Source: Arthrobacter gengyunqii
GTDB lineage: Bacteria > Actinomycetota > Actinomycetes > Actinomycetales > Micrococcaceae
Assembly (NCBI RefSeq): GCF_023022985.1
Contig: NZ_CP095461.1
Coordinates: 310,001-374,000 of the forward strand
Length of the DNA stretch: 64,000 bases
Direction of reading: 5' to 3'
Below the pieces are notes generated by a model. That model was not told where the DNA came from. It did no database searches and was given only the letters and a program-made list of their open reading frames with translations. The position numbers and the translations under genes are program-made. Shown piece after piece: positions 8,360 through 17,864 of the stretch. Position 1 is the stretch's first letter. The number at the start of each line of letters is the position of its first letter.

Positions 8360-8902
8360 TCAGGAAGGGCCGGCGATCGGAACGGAATTCCAGGGTGCCT
8401 GGGGTTCCTGGTCGACGGTCTCGGTCAACGCCAGAAGAAACCGTGTCACGACGTTCGCATCCTTGGGTGAAAGCGACGAAGCGATGTCCATCATGCGCTC
8501 GTGAAACCGCTGCAGGCTCGTCTGCATGTCCACGTGGGACTTGTCGGTTGGAACCAGCTTCAGCGCCCGCCGGTCGGTGGGGTGGATTTGCCGTTCGACG
8601 TGTCCGCTTCCGACGAGACGGTCGATGAGCGCCGTGGTCGACGCCGTCGAGATGGACATCAGACGGCTCAAATCTGTGGGGCCCAAGGCGTTTCCATGCT
8701 GGTAAGCGTGCATCAGGTAATGCAGCGCCTGCAGATCTTTTTCGTTGATGTTCAGGTCATTCCGGATCCGCTGCCGCATTTCCTGTTCCGCAGCACGGTA
8801 TTCCCTCAGGGCTTTGAGCACCGCTCTTGCGGGCTCACGGTCCGGGATGCCGGGGTACCAGTAGCCATTTGCGTCTGACGCCGTCGTGGAAGACATGCGC
8901 AT
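8360..8902 (-). CDS. MarR-family transcriptional regulator
   Basis: A 180-residue winged-helix regulator. The DNA-binding core is LNINEKDLQALHYLMHAY, then GPTDLSRLMSISTASTTALI as recognition helix and a wing around QIHPTDRRALKLVPTD, which carries the DxRAxxV-like wing signature. Flanking helices would form the dimer interface. A 40-residue N-terminal extension precedes the core. Two ATGs (8902, 8896) are possible. No clear operator was identified, and the regulated genes could include the gene itself or the nearby pseudouridine synthase. Confidence 0.85.
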   Translation of the reverse strand: MRMSSTTASDANGYWYPGIPDREPARAVLKALREYRAAEQEMRQRIRNDLNINEKDLQALHYLMHAYQHGNALGPTDLSRLMSISTASTTALIDRLVGSGHVERQIHPTDRRALKLVPTDKSHVDMQTSLQRFHERMMDIASSLSPKDANVVTRFLLALTETVDQEPQAPWNSVPIAGPS

Positions 8903-8971
8903 ATCCTAGCGCCGGCAAACGGTGTTTTTGGGTGCTTTTTCTCTCGGGGACCAGCGCTTGTCCCCGAGCGG

Positions 8972-9781
8972 TTAGCCGGAGGAGGCCGTTGAAACCGGCT
9001 GGCAATGCGGACAGTAGTACAGGTCCCGCAACTCCAGCGCGTTATCCCCGACAAGCTCGTGGGCCACCTTCGTTCCGCAGCGGAGGCAGCCGCGGGTTTC
9101 CCTGTTGTAGACCCAGAGCGGATCTCCACCCATGTTTCCGGTGGTAATTCTCCGGCTGCGTGTCTTGTTGGCTTCGAGCAGCCGCTTGGACAGATCGATC
9201 ATCCGCGGAAGGTTCCGCACGTTGCCAACCGGAGTCAGGGGATGCACCCCGGCCAGGAAACAAATCTCGCAGCGGTAGACGTTCCCGATCCCCGCCAGAT
9301 TGCGCTGATCCAGCAACGCCAGCCCGATGGGGCGTTCCGGGACGGACTGAATCCGCCGCAGCGCTTCTTCCGCGTCCCAGTCCGCGCCCAGCAGATCGGG
9401 GCCAAGGTAACCGACGGCGTCGTCCTCTTCGGAGCGCGGCAGGACACGAAGGAAACCAAGATCAAAGCCGACAACCTGATGTCGCGACGTCTCCAGGACG
9501 CACCGCGCCTTGAACGCCGGACGGCGCCATCGCTGGCCGCGGTCGTAGACGTGCCACAGCCCCTCCATTTTGAGGTGGGAGTGGAGAATCCAGCCGTTGT
9601 CCTCATCACCGAGCCGGATCAGGAGATGCTTGCCGCGTGCGACGACGTCGGTAACGGTGCGGCCGGTGAAGTCGGTGGTGGCGAATTTGGGTACGCGGAT
9701 GTCGCATTTAGTGAGCGTCTGACCGGCCAGTGCAGTCTTGAGTTCCCGGGCGGCGCGCCAGACCGTATCGCCTTCAGGCAT
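8972..9781 (-). CDS. nei: Fpg/Nei-family DNA glycosylase/AP lyase
   Basis: A 269-residue bifunctional base-excision repair enzyme. The start MPEGDTVWRAA places the catalytic Pro2 and Glu3 directly after the initiator, fixing the start at ATG 9781. The helix-two-turn-helix region contains LLDQRNLAGIGNVYRCEICF. The C-terminal zinc finger is visible as CLRCGTK followed by YYCPHC. These features fit endonuclease VIII-like glycosylases removing oxidised bases and cleaving the AP site. It starts 23 bases after the lhr stop codon, so the two are probably one repair operon. Confidence 0.9.
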   Translation of the reverse strand: MPEGDTVWRAARELKTALAGQTLTKCDIRVPKFATTDFTGRTVTDVVARGKHLLIRLGDEDNGWILHSHLKMEGLWHVYDRGQRWRRPAFKARCVLETSRHQVVGFDLGFLRVLPRSEEDDAVGYLGPDLLGADWDAEEALRRIQSVPERPIGLALLDQRNLAGIGNVYRCEICFLAGVHPLTPVGNVRNLPRMIDLSKRLLEANKTRSRRITTGNMGGDPLWVYNRETRGCLRCGTKVAHELVGDNALELRDLYYCPHCQPVSTASSG

Positions 9782-9804
9782 GGTGTCCTCCGTGACCGTT
9801 GACG

Positions 9805-12800
9805 TCAGACACGGTAACGCAATCCCTTCGGCGTGGTGTAGAAACCGGCGTGCGTGAGGGCCCGGGCAGCATCGGTGTCCAGGATTTCCTGCCCGTTGAC
9901 TTTTTCGATGGCCATCTTTTCCGCGGCACCGCGGCGAATGATGTCCACCAGAGCGGCGGCGGAAAGCTCGAGCACCGCCGGATCTTCCGTGAAGGTCAGC
10001 AGTGTTTTCCCGCCGCGTTCGGCGTAGAGAGCGAGGTTTCCGTCCACCAGCACCACGAGGGCACCCGCTTTCCGTCCTGGCCGGTGGCCGCCGTCCAGCG
10101 TTGGCCACGGCAGGGCAGCACCAAACGGATTCGCCGGATCGGTGGCGGCCAGGGCCACCGCTGACGGTTCCGGTTTCCGCAGCTGTGAATCCTCGGAGAA
10201 TGAGCGCAGCCGGTCCACCGTGGCGGGAACGGCAAACTGCGCCGCCCCGAGTTGTTCAATGAAGTATCCGCGGCGGCAGCGGCCCATTTCCTCCAGTCGG
10301 GCCAGCACCCGGTACAGCAGGGCGAAACCGCCCGGTGTTCCCTCGCTGGCCACTGACCCCCGGGTGACAACCCCGTAGCGGTCCAGCAGCAGTTCGGCCG
10401 TGGCATGGGCGTGGATGGTGGTGTCCCGTTCCACCTCGGGCAGCATGCTCCAGCGCCCGGCGACGAGGGGAGGAGCGTTTCGCAGGGCGGTGGGCTGGTT
10501 GCCGCCGGCCGCAAGACGCATGGAGCTTCCGGTGAGGGAGGCTCCCGGTGCCCGGCCCAGCCGTCCCAGTCGCGCGGTCCGGGCGCGGGGTGTTGCTGCC
10601 CGCTGTTTGTGCGCCGTTTTGCCGCCAGCTAGCAGGGAACGGACGGGAGTGAAGGTGTCGTTGCTGATTCTTCCCGCCCACACCAAATCCCACAGGGCGC
10701 TGACGATGTTCGCGTCGGAGGACTCGGCGTCCTTCGCAGCCAGTCCATCGGCCAGTTGCCGGAAGAAGTATGCGCCGCCGCCGGACAACAGATCGAGCAG
10801 GTGCTGCTGCACATCCGACGGAACGAAATCCGGGGCCGGGTTCAGTGTCAGGGGTGCATTTTCGGCCAGATGGAGGGAAATCCAGCCATCGTTTCCCGGA
10901 AGGGAACCGGTTCCGGACCAAAGGACCTCACCCGTTGCGGTGAGTTCGTCCAGCATGGCAGGGGCGTAGTTCCGAACCCGGGACCCGAGAATGAGGGGTT
11001 CCCAGGCGGAAGCGGGGATGGGCACGCCGGAGAGCTGGTCGATCACGGTGGCAACGCCGTCGAGCCCGCGGAGCGAGGAGCCCACGTTCTGCCAGACCGG
11101 CAGGAAACGGGCATAGGTTGCCGGTTCCACCGGCTCCACTTCGGAACGCAGGGCGGCGAGGGAGCGCCTGCGCAGGCGGCGCAGCACCTCAACGTCGCAC
11201 CATTCAGTGCCGGCAGGCGCACCGGGAACGGTGATGACCGCGCCGGGTGTTTGGTCCACGCCGGCCGCAGCGTCCAGGATTTGGGTTTCGGCCGGGCGGA
11301 ACTCACCTTCAACAACGCGCCCTTCACCGGCCAGCCGCTGCAAGGTGGTGGTTACGACGGCGACGCCCAGTCCCAGCCGCGTTGCGGCTTCCGCGGCGGT
11401 AAAGGGGCCGTGGGTGCGTGCGTAGCGGCCAATCAGGTCACCCAGGGGATCAGCCACCGGTTCGATGAAGGCCAGAGGGACACCCATCGGCAACGGCACA
11501 CCCAAAGCATCGCGCAGGCGGGCGGCGTCCTCGATGGCCGCGTAGCGCTGCTGTCCGGCGACGCCGACCTTCAGCGCCCGGTTGGACCGGACCAGCTGCT
11601 CAAGCAGCTCGAGGGCATACTCGGACGATGCTCCGGATGAGGCAGGTCCGGCAGCGTCCGTTCCGGGCGCCTCGTCGCCGGCAACCTCGCTTCCGGGAGC
11701 GTCGTGCACAGCGGCGGCGATGGTACTTGGCGCGCTTGCCGTCGTCGCCGTGGCCGTCGTCGCCGTCTGCTCCGACTCCCCGGGCTGCAGGCGGCCCGCG
11801 ACCTCGGGAACGGTCAGCGGACCCAGCAGCCGCAGCAGGTCCGCAACGCCTTCAACGCCCCGAACCCGACGATCATCGGCCAACCGCTGCAGCTCTCGTT
11901 CGGTCTGGGCGATGATGCGGGCATCCAGCAGTTCACGCAGCTCCGCCCGGCCGAGCAGCTCATTGAGCAGGGTCGGATCCAGAGACAGGGCAGCCGCACG
12001 CCGTTCCGCCAGCGGAGAGTCACCCTCATACAGGAAAGCGCCGACGTAGCCGAAGAGCAGGGACCGGGCAAAGGGCGACGGCGAGGGAGTGGTGGTCTCC
12101 ACCAGCCGGATTTCACGGCGCTCGATCCCGGAGGCAATGTCTTTCAGGGCGGGCAGGTCGTAGACATCTTGGAGGCATTCGCGCACGGTCTCGAGCACGA
12201 TGGGGAACGTCGGGTACTTTTTGGCGACGTCCAGCAACTGTGCGGACCGCTGACGCTGCTGCCACAGCGGCGTCCGTTTTCCGGGATTCTGCCGCGGCAG
12301 CAGCAGGGCACGCGCGGCGCATTCACGGAAACGCGAGGCGAACAGGGCCGATCCGCCCACCTCTGCGGTCACGATTGAGTCGAGCTCATCCGCGTCGAAG
12401 ATGAACAACTCAGCCCCCGGCGGTTCGTCCTCCATCAGGGGCACCCGCAGCACGATGCCGTCATCGGAGGCCATGGCCGATCCGTCCAGCCCGTAGCGCT
12501 GGTGGAGCCGGGCGCCGACGGCGAGAGCCCAGGGAGCGTGCACCGGCATTCCGTACGGACTGTGCAGGACCACCCGCCAATCGCCGAGCTCGTCGTGGAA
12601 ACGCTCCACCACCAGCGACCTGTCATTGGGCACCACATCGGTGGCCTGCTGCTGTTCCCGCAGATAGGTCATCAGGTTGCCGGCAGCCCAGGCGTCGAGA
12701 CCGACGGCGGCCAGCCGCTTGGCTGCGGTGTCATCATCGGCGCCGGACAGTTCACGGACAAACCCGCCCAGCGCCCGGCCCAGTTCCACCGGCCGGCCGA

Positions 12801-14955
12801 GGGAATCCCCCCGCCAGAACGGCAGCTTTCCGGGCTGCCCGAACGCAGGGGAAACGAGCACCCGGTCGTGGGTGATGTCTTCAATCCGCCAGCTGGTGGC
12901 GCCGAGCGCAAAGACGTCACCCACCCGGGATTCGTAGACCATTTCCTCATCAAGTTCACCGACGCGGCGGCTGTTCTTGCCCTCGGAATCGCCCACCAGA
13001 TACACGCCGAACAGTCCCCGGTCCGGAATGGTGCCGCCGGAGGTCACGGCCAGCCGCTGCGCGCCGGGCCGCCCGGTGATGGTGCCTTCGGAGCGGTCCC
13101 AGACAATGCGCGGCCGCAGCTCCGCGAATTCGTCGGACGGATAACGGCCGGCCAGCAGGTCAAGGGTTGCGTCAAAAGCGGAACGGGGCAGGCCCGCGAA
13201 CGGTGCGGATTGGCGGACGACGTCGAACCATTCCTCCACGTCGATGGAGCCGAGTGCGGACGCGGCGACCGTTTGCTGGGCAAGGATGTCGAGGGGATTG
13301 GCGGGTATGTACAGCGGCTCAATCTGACCGGCCAGCATCCGTTCGGCAACCACCGCCGTATTCAGCAGGTCTCCGCGGTGCTTGGGGAACATGACACCCT
13401 GGGACGTCTCGCCGACCTGGTGTCCAGCACGCCCCACCCGCTGCAGGCCGCTGGCCACTGACGGCGGGGATTCGACCTGGATGACCAGGTCCACGGCTCC
13501 CATGTCGATGCCCAGTTCCAACGAGCTCGTGGCCACGACGCAGCGAAGCCGCCCGGATTTCAGGTCATCCTCGATGAGGGCCCGCTGGTCTTTGGACACT
13601 GAGCCGTGGTGGGCCCGGGCCAGAACCGGGTTGTCGTCGTCGACCGCGACCGCGATCTCGTCCGGCTGGCGGTAGCGGATCGACACGCCTGCCTGTGCCA
13701 TGAGTTGTGCGGGCGGACGCGCTGTCGGCAGGGCCGCAGCTCCGGCGGAAGCAGCGGAGCCTCCTGCTGCGGCGGACCCGCCGGAACCGGTGGCCTCGGC
13801 GGAAGGTGCGGATACAGCAGCGGCGGACGGCGCGGAACCGGCGCCCGTCAAGACAGCCTCAGCGGTGTCGTCGTCGGCCGCGGTGCCTACAGCGGCGTTG
13901 GCACCCTCCATGCCGGTTGCGGTCATTGACAGGGCAGCGGCTTCCTGCCGGTAGGCATGGATTTCGTTGAGCCTTGCCGTCAGCCGTTCTGCCAGCCGGC
14001 GGGAATTGGCGAACACGATGGTGGAGCGGTTCGTCTCGATGAGGTCGACGATTTTTTCCTCGACGTGCGGCCAAATGCTCGCCTGCGGCGCGTATCCGCC
14101 CTCAACGGTGTCTTCCGCGGCGGGAGTGCCGCCCAGATCGGACATGTCCTCGACAGGAACTGTCACAGTGAGGTCCCAGGATTTCTTTGCTGCCGGAGCC
14201 ACGATCTGCACCGGAGCGTTACCGCCCAGGAACCGGGCGACTGTCTCATGGGGCTCCACCGTTGCGGACAATCCGATCCGCTGGACCGGTTTGGGAAGCA
14301 TCGCATCCAAACGGGCCAAGGTGACTGCCAGATGTGCACCGCGCTTGGTGCCGGCAACTGCGTGCACCTCGTCGACGATGACGGTCTCCACCTCGGCCAA
14401 GGTTTCCCGGGCGCGGGACGTCAGCATGAGGAACAGTGATTCCGGCGTCGTGATGAGGATGTCCGGCGGCCGTGTGAGCAGCGTCCGGCGCTCGTTCTGG
14501 GGTGTGTCTCCCGAGCGGACTCCGACGGTAATGGACGGTGTCGGCAGTCCCAGCCGTTTGGCCGTCTGGGTAATGCCGATCAAGGGGGAGCGCAGGTTCC
14601 GCTCCACATCAACGCCGAGGGCTTTCAGCGGCGAGATGTACAGAACTTTGGTCTTGCGTTTGGGTGCAGTGTTTTTCTTGCGTCCGGGTGCTGTGACGCC
14701 GTCTGCCGGAACGGGTTGCGCGATGGTGCCGGTGGCAGCTGCCGAAGCGATAAAACTGTCCAAAGCCCACAGGAAGGCAGCCAAGGTTTTGCCCGACCCG
14801 GTGGGCGCCACCACCAATGCGTTTGCACCCTTTGAAATGGCGTCCCATGCTCCGGTTTGTGCAGGTGTCGGCGCGGCGAAGGCACCCTCGAACCACTCCC
14901 TGGTGGCGGGGGTGAATTTCTGCAGCACCGAAGCTCCCGATGTCATGTGCACCAT
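9805..14955 (-). CDS. lhr: large ATP-dependent helicase Lhr
   Basis: A superfamily 2 helicase of about 1716 residues, the usual size for full-length bacterial Lhr. Motif I (APTGSGKT) is near residue 50, the DEVH box near 197, and motif VI-type sequence SLELGIDMGAVDLVIQ and QRVGRAGHQVG follow. The long C-terminal part matches the winged-helix, beta-barrel and Lhr-CTD regions. A roughly 70-residue Ala/Gly/Ser-rich insertion interrupts the helicase core before GVSIRYR. Two starts are close: ATG 14955 and ATG 14946, neither with a strong Shine-Dalgarno. The nei gene follows within 23 bases, consistent with a role in DNA repair. Confidence 0.93.
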   Translation of the reverse strand: MVHMTSGASVLQKFTPATREWFEGAFAAPTPAQTGAWDAISKGANALVVAPTGSGKTLAAFLWALDSFIASAAATGTIAQPVPADGVTAPGRKKNTAPKRKTKVLYISPLKALGVDVERNLRSPLIGITQTAKRLGLPTPSITVGVRSGDTPQNERRTLLTRPPDILITTPESLFLMLTSRARETLAEVETVIVDEVHAVAGTKRGAHLAVTLARLDAMLPKPVQRIGLSATVEPHETVARFLGGNAPVQIVAPAAKKSWDLTVTVPVEDMSDLGGTPAAEDTVEGGYAPQASIWPHVEEKIVDLIETNRSTIVFANSRRLAERLTARLNEIHAYRQEAAALSMTATGMEGANAAVGTAADDDTAEAVLTGAGSAPSAAAVSAPSAEATGSGGSAAAGGSAASAGAAALPTARPPAQLMAQAGVSIRYRQPDEIAVAVDDDNPVLARAHHGSVSKDQRALIEDDLKSGRLRCVVATSSLELGIDMGAVDLVIQVESPPSVASGLQRVGRAGHQVGETSQGVMFPKHRGDLLNTAVVAERMLAGQIEPLYIPANPLDILAQQTVAASALGSIDVEEWFDVVRQSAPFAGLPRSAFDATLDLLAGRYPSDEFAELRPRIVWDRSEGTITGRPGAQRLAVTSGGTIPDRGLFGVYLVGDSEGKNSRRVGELDEEMVYESRVGDVFALGATSWRIEDITHDRVLVSPAFGQPGKLPFWRGDSLGRPVELGRALGGFVRELSGADDDTAAKRLAAVGLDAWAAGNLMTYLREQQQATDVVPNDRSLVVERFHDELGDWRVVLHSPYGMPVHAPWALAVGARLHQRYGLDGSAMASDDGIVLRVPLMEDEPPGAELFIFDADELDSIVTAEVGGSALFASRFRECAARALLLPRQNPGKRTPLWQQRQRSAQLLDVAKKYPTFPIVLETVRECLQDVYDLPALKDIASGIERREIRLVETTTPSPSPFARSLLFGYVGAFLYEGDSPLAERRAAALSLDPTLLNELLGRAELRELLDARIIAQTERELQRLADDRRVRGVEGVADLLRLLGPLTVPEVAGRLQPGESEQTATTATATTASAPSTIAAAVHDAPGSEVAGDEAPGTDAAGPASSGASSEYALELLEQLVRSNRALKVGVAGQQRYAAIEDAARLRDALGVPLPMGVPLAFIEPVADPLGDLIGRYARTHGPFTAAEAATRLGLGVAVVTTTLQRLAGEGRVVEGEFRPAETQILDAAAGVDQTPGAVITVPGAPAGTEWCDVEVLRRLRRRSLAALRSEVEPVEPATYARFLPVWQNVGSSLRGLDGVATVIDQLSGVPIPASAWEPLILGSRVRNYAPAMLDELTATGEVLWSGTGSLPGNDGWISLHLAENAPLTLNPAPDFVPSDVQQHLLDLLSGGGAYFFRQLADGLAAKDAESSDANIVSALWDLVWAGRISNDTFTPVRSLLAGGKTAHKQRAATPRARTARLGRLGRAPGASLTGSSMRLAAGGNQPTALRNAPPLVAGRWSMLPEVERDTTIHAHATAELLLDRYGVVTRGSVASEGTPGGFALLYRVLARLEEMGRCRRGYFIEQLGAAQFAVPATVDRLRSFSEDSQLRKPEPSAVALAATDPANPFGAALPWPTLDGGHRPGRKAGALVVLVDGNLALYAERGGKTLLTFTEDPAVLELSAAALVDIIRRGAAEKMAIEKVNGQEILDTDAARALTHAGFYTTPKGLRYRV

Positions 14956-15046
14956 TGTTCCGCACCGGCCTGACACTTTCGGTTTCCGCGGCGGAGTTTG
15001 GCTGCAGGCCGAATCCGCACGTCCTGTCCCGTAGCGGCGGCTGCTC

Positions 15047-16822
15047 TCAGATTGCGTGGCTGCGGGCAGGGGGTTCTGCCACCGACGAACGGAAGTACAC
15101 GTTGCGCAGCGGCACCCGTTCAGGATCCACATACGCCGGCGGAACAAACCAAGGAACGCCGGCTCGTATTCTGATCTGCCAGTTTTCCTTGTGAACCTCA
15201 TGGTGGTGGTGTGAACACAGCAGGACGCCGTTGTCCGTTGACGTTGGCCCGCCGTGGTTCCAGTAGCGGATGTGGTGAGCTTCGGTCCACGGTCCGGGGA
15301 TGCTGCAGCCGGGGAAGGCGCATCCTCCGTCCCGGGCGTGCAGGGCCTTACGCATGTGTGGCGGGAACAGGCGCTGTGCCCGTCCCACATCCAGGATCCG
15401 TCCCTCGCCGGAGAGCACAACGGGCAGCATCTCCGCGTCGCAGGCGAGCTTGCGCACGGTAGCTGCCGGTGCCGGTCCGGTGAAAGCAAACGATCCCGGA
15501 CTCGCTGCTTCCTGCTGCTGTTCCGCGAACGCCTTCTTCGGCTGTGCGGCTCGGTTGTCCGCTGCCTCCAAACCTTTGACGACGGACCCGTAGTTGAAGT
15601 CCTTCAAGAGCGACGCCGCATCGATTGTGACCATGACCTGGGGCCGCAGTCCGCCGCTGGCGGGAACGCCGCCCGCTGCCAGTGCAGCCTTGGCCAGATC
15701 CACCAGTCCGCCAAGGAGCCGCTGGGGACGGGTGCGCCTGTCCAGCCGCGATGACGTTCCCTCGTCGGGTTCACTGCCGTCCGCGTGCCGGGCAAAACCT
15801 GGAATTGTTTCCCGGGACCCGCCGCTGCTGAAAGCCGCCGCCGCGTCGGAGTCTGATGCCCGGGGGCCGGCAGCAGCATTCATCAGGGTCAGCAACGTCT
15901 CGTGCTGTTCAGCGGTGCAGTAGATGCTGAGATGGTTCAGCCCGTTCTTTTTGCGGCCGGAGAAAACACCCTGGAAACGGCGCAATTCCTCCTCGGTGGG
16001 TTCAGCGCCGTCCTGATCCGCCAGCAATACCCACCGGCGGGCGGTTCGGGCGAGAAAGTCAGTGTCGTGCTGGCTCCCTACGGACGCCAGCTCAGTTTCC
16101 ATGACTTCGGCGGTCTCGGTGCCGCTGCGGTGTCTCACCTGATCCACTGCCTCGGCAATGATGAGCGCGGACATGGACGAGATCTGACCGGCCGCTGCGG
16201 CTTCGGCGAGAACAGGCAAAGCGGCGGGAACGGGTTGCCCGCTGCAGCCGGAAGCCGGCAGCAGAACGGAAGCCAGTTTCACACGCCGCTGGGCTTCAGC
16301 TCGGCTGATCCTCAGCCGGCAGCGCATGTAGTCCGCAGTGGTGCGGAACTCGGCGCGGGCTTTGCCGGCCGCATGATGAGCGGATGAATCCACCTGGGTC
16401 CAGGTGTTGTTCCAAGCGGCAGCTCCTTCGGCAAGTGCACCGGGTGCACTGTCTGCACCGGCTCCGCTCGTTTCGGCACCTGCAGCAACTGGTGGACCCT
16501 CTGCCACGAACGGTGCCGCAGCCGGGCCAGCCGAGCCGGTCGAGCCGGTCGAGCCGAAGGCTTCGGCAACCCGGTGCGTATCCAGCGCCCCGGCACAGAC
16601 GATTTGCAGATAATCCACAGACCGCGCCATGGCTTCCACTTCGGCCGCGAAGTGTGCTGCCTGGCCGATACCCATGAGTCCGGCCGAGCGGACAGATCTG
16701 CGGCAAAGAATGCTCAGCGCTTCAGCAGCATCTTCCAGCGACAGCAGGAACCCAGGTGGATGTGTGCACCCACCGGAATCGTCGGAGCCAGCCCGTGCTT
16801 CCGGCTGAAGGATTGTTTCCAT
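15047..16822 (-). CDS. DUF222 and HNH domain-containing protein
   Basis: A 591-residue protein of the actinobacterial DUF222/HNH group. The N-terminal two-thirds is the helical DUF222 domain, interrupted by low-complexity Gly/Ala/Ser stretches near residues 88-130. The C-terminal HNH nuclease motif is clear: RDGGCAFPGCSIPGPWTEAHHI, split here as CAFPGC, EAHHI and LLCSHHHHEVHK. Such genes are multicopy and recombinogenic in Arthrobacter genomes; their function is not established. The gene ends 91 bases before the lhr start, on the same strand. ATG 16822 begins METILQPEA. Confidence 0.88.
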   Translation of the reverse strand: METILQPEARAGSDDSGGCTHPPGFLLSLEDAAEALSILCRRSVRSAGLMGIGQAAHFAAEVEAMARSVDYLQIVCAGALDTHRVAEAFGSTGSTGSAGPAAAPFVAEGPPVAAGAETSGAGADSAPGALAEGAAAWNNTWTQVDSSAHHAAGKARAEFRTTADYMRCRLRISRAEAQRRVKLASVLLPASGCSGQPVPAALPVLAEAAAAGQISSMSALIIAEAVDQVRHRSGTETAEVMETELASVGSQHDTDFLARTARRWVLLADQDGAEPTEEELRRFQGVFSGRKKNGLNHLSIYCTAEQHETLLTLMNAAAGPRASDSDAAAAFSSGGSRETIPGFARHADGSEPDEGTSSRLDRRTRPQRLLGGLVDLAKAALAAGGVPASGGLRPQVMVTIDAASLLKDFNYGSVVKGLEAADNRAAQPKKAFAEQQQEAASPGSFAFTGPAPAATVRKLACDAEMLPVVLSGEGRILDVGRAQRLFPPHMRKALHARDGGCAFPGCSIPGPWTEAHHIRYWNHGGPTSTDNGVLLCSHHHHEVHKENWQIRIRAGVPWFVPPAYVDPERVPLRNVYFRSSVAEPPARSHAI

Positions 16823-16928
16823 AAATCAATTTTCCCGCGCCCAGGTTACCGGGCGGGAAAAAGATTCCTCTGTGTGGACAAACTCCCCAACGGTATCGCC
16901 TGTGGAGGACGAGTGGCCAGGATGCCGC

Positions 16929-17654
16929 TTACCGCTTCTGCAGGGCTCCGATGCTCAGCAGCTCTACGTTGGGGTTTTCACAGGCAAGAATCTCATGCGG
17001 AATTTCGAGGAATTCAAGGTCTTCCGGAGGGTAGACGAGCAGCTTCGTTGCCTGATGGGGTTCGCATTCCTGACCGTAGTTTTCGGCCCGGGTTTCCTTC
17101 AATTCAGCGACAACCGACTGCCCGGGTTCCAGAACAAAAGACCCGCCCGCGGCGGCGTCTTCGCCTGAGCGCACGGCGGCCGCTCCAATTTGATCGTTTG
17201 AGGTGTCGTCAACATAGGAGACTCCGGGGAAGCCTGCTGCTGACGTGCAGGGCTCGGATGAGACATTCGTCAGGACCAGTGTGCGGTAGACGCTGCCCGC
17301 GGCACCGCCGCCGATGTTCTCCTCGACCTCTCCCGCGAGGTCCGCAGCAGCGCACGCCTCGGGGGCGCTTGTCGCCCCGGCTCCGGTGGAATCGGTGGGG
17401 GTGGCTGCCGGAGCACTGGAACCAGGGGATGCGGCTCCGGTTGCATCTGTGGAGGCCCCGGTGCTCGGCGATACTCCGGGAGTCGCCGAGGCCGCGGACG
17501 ACGACGGCGACGCGGACGACGCGGTTCCCGCGCCCCCGGACCCACAACCGGTTACGACAAGCACCGTGCCAAGGACGGCTGCGGTCAGCGGCCAGTTTCT
17601 GCGTGCTGAGAGAGGGTTCCTTGCTGACAACAACTTCCGCGACCGGTTATTCAT
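16929..17654 (-). CDS. DUF4232-containing lipoprotein
   Basis: A 241-residue predicted lipoprotein. The N-terminus has arginines (MNNRSRKLL), a hydrophobic stretch and lipobox VVTGC, with cysteine near residue 37. A Ser/Ala/Thr-rich linker of about 60 residues tethers the C-terminal domain outside the membrane. That domain holds paired cysteines and segments such as RTLVLTNVSSEPCT and FVLEPGQSVVAELKE, typical of DUF4232, an Ig-like fold of unknown function. AAGGTGA lies 3-4 bases before ATG 17654, which decides the start over an upstream frame extension. Confidence 0.85.
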   Translation of the reverse strand: MNNRSRKLLSARNPLSARRNWPLTAAVLGTVLVVTGCGSGGAGTASSASPSSSAASATPGVSPSTGASTDATGAASPGSSAPAATPTDSTGAGATSAPEACAAADLAGEVEENIGGGAAGSVYRTLVLTNVSSEPCTSAAGFPGVSYVDDTSNDQIGAAAVRSGEDAAAGGSFVLEPGQSVVAELKETRAENYGQECEPHQATKLLVYPPEDLEFLEIPHEILACENPNVELLSIGALQKR

Positions 17655-17775
17655 AGGATCACCTTGTCCGCACGGCGGGTACGGCGTCAATTAGGCGCCG
17701 CGGGCGTGGTCACAATGACGCCGCAAACGTTACGCTTTCCGGCCACGGCGCAACGTCGTCGTCAATCCTTCACTC

Positions 17776-17813
17776 GCCGGCCGTGCGCACACCCGCCGGC
17801 CGCGCGCACACCC
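17776..17813. repeat. two tandem 19-bp repeats in the intergenic region upstream of the lipoprotein gene
   Basis: GCCGGCCGTGCGCACACCC is followed immediately by a copy with a single T-to-C change. A third, more diverged unit follows at 17814-17832. The units are very GC-rich and contain TGCGCA/CGCGCG palindromic cores. The rest of the interval between 17655 and 17864 shows nothing else recognisable. Confidence 0.8.
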
Positions 17814-17864
17814 GCCGACCACGCACTTGCCCGGCCGCGCACGGCCACCGGCCCCAGGGTGCAG

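Noticed and set aside
9782..10108. In-frame upstream extension of the nei-type gene
   Set aside because: It overlaps the end of lhr, and Fpg/Nei enzymes need Pro2 right after the initiator, which fixes the start at 9781.
14956..15489. In-frame 5' extension of lhr by about 178 codons
   Set aside because: It runs antiparallel-free through the 3' part of the DUF222/HNH gene on the same strand and shows no helicase homology; the conserved N-terminus begins at 14955 or 14946.
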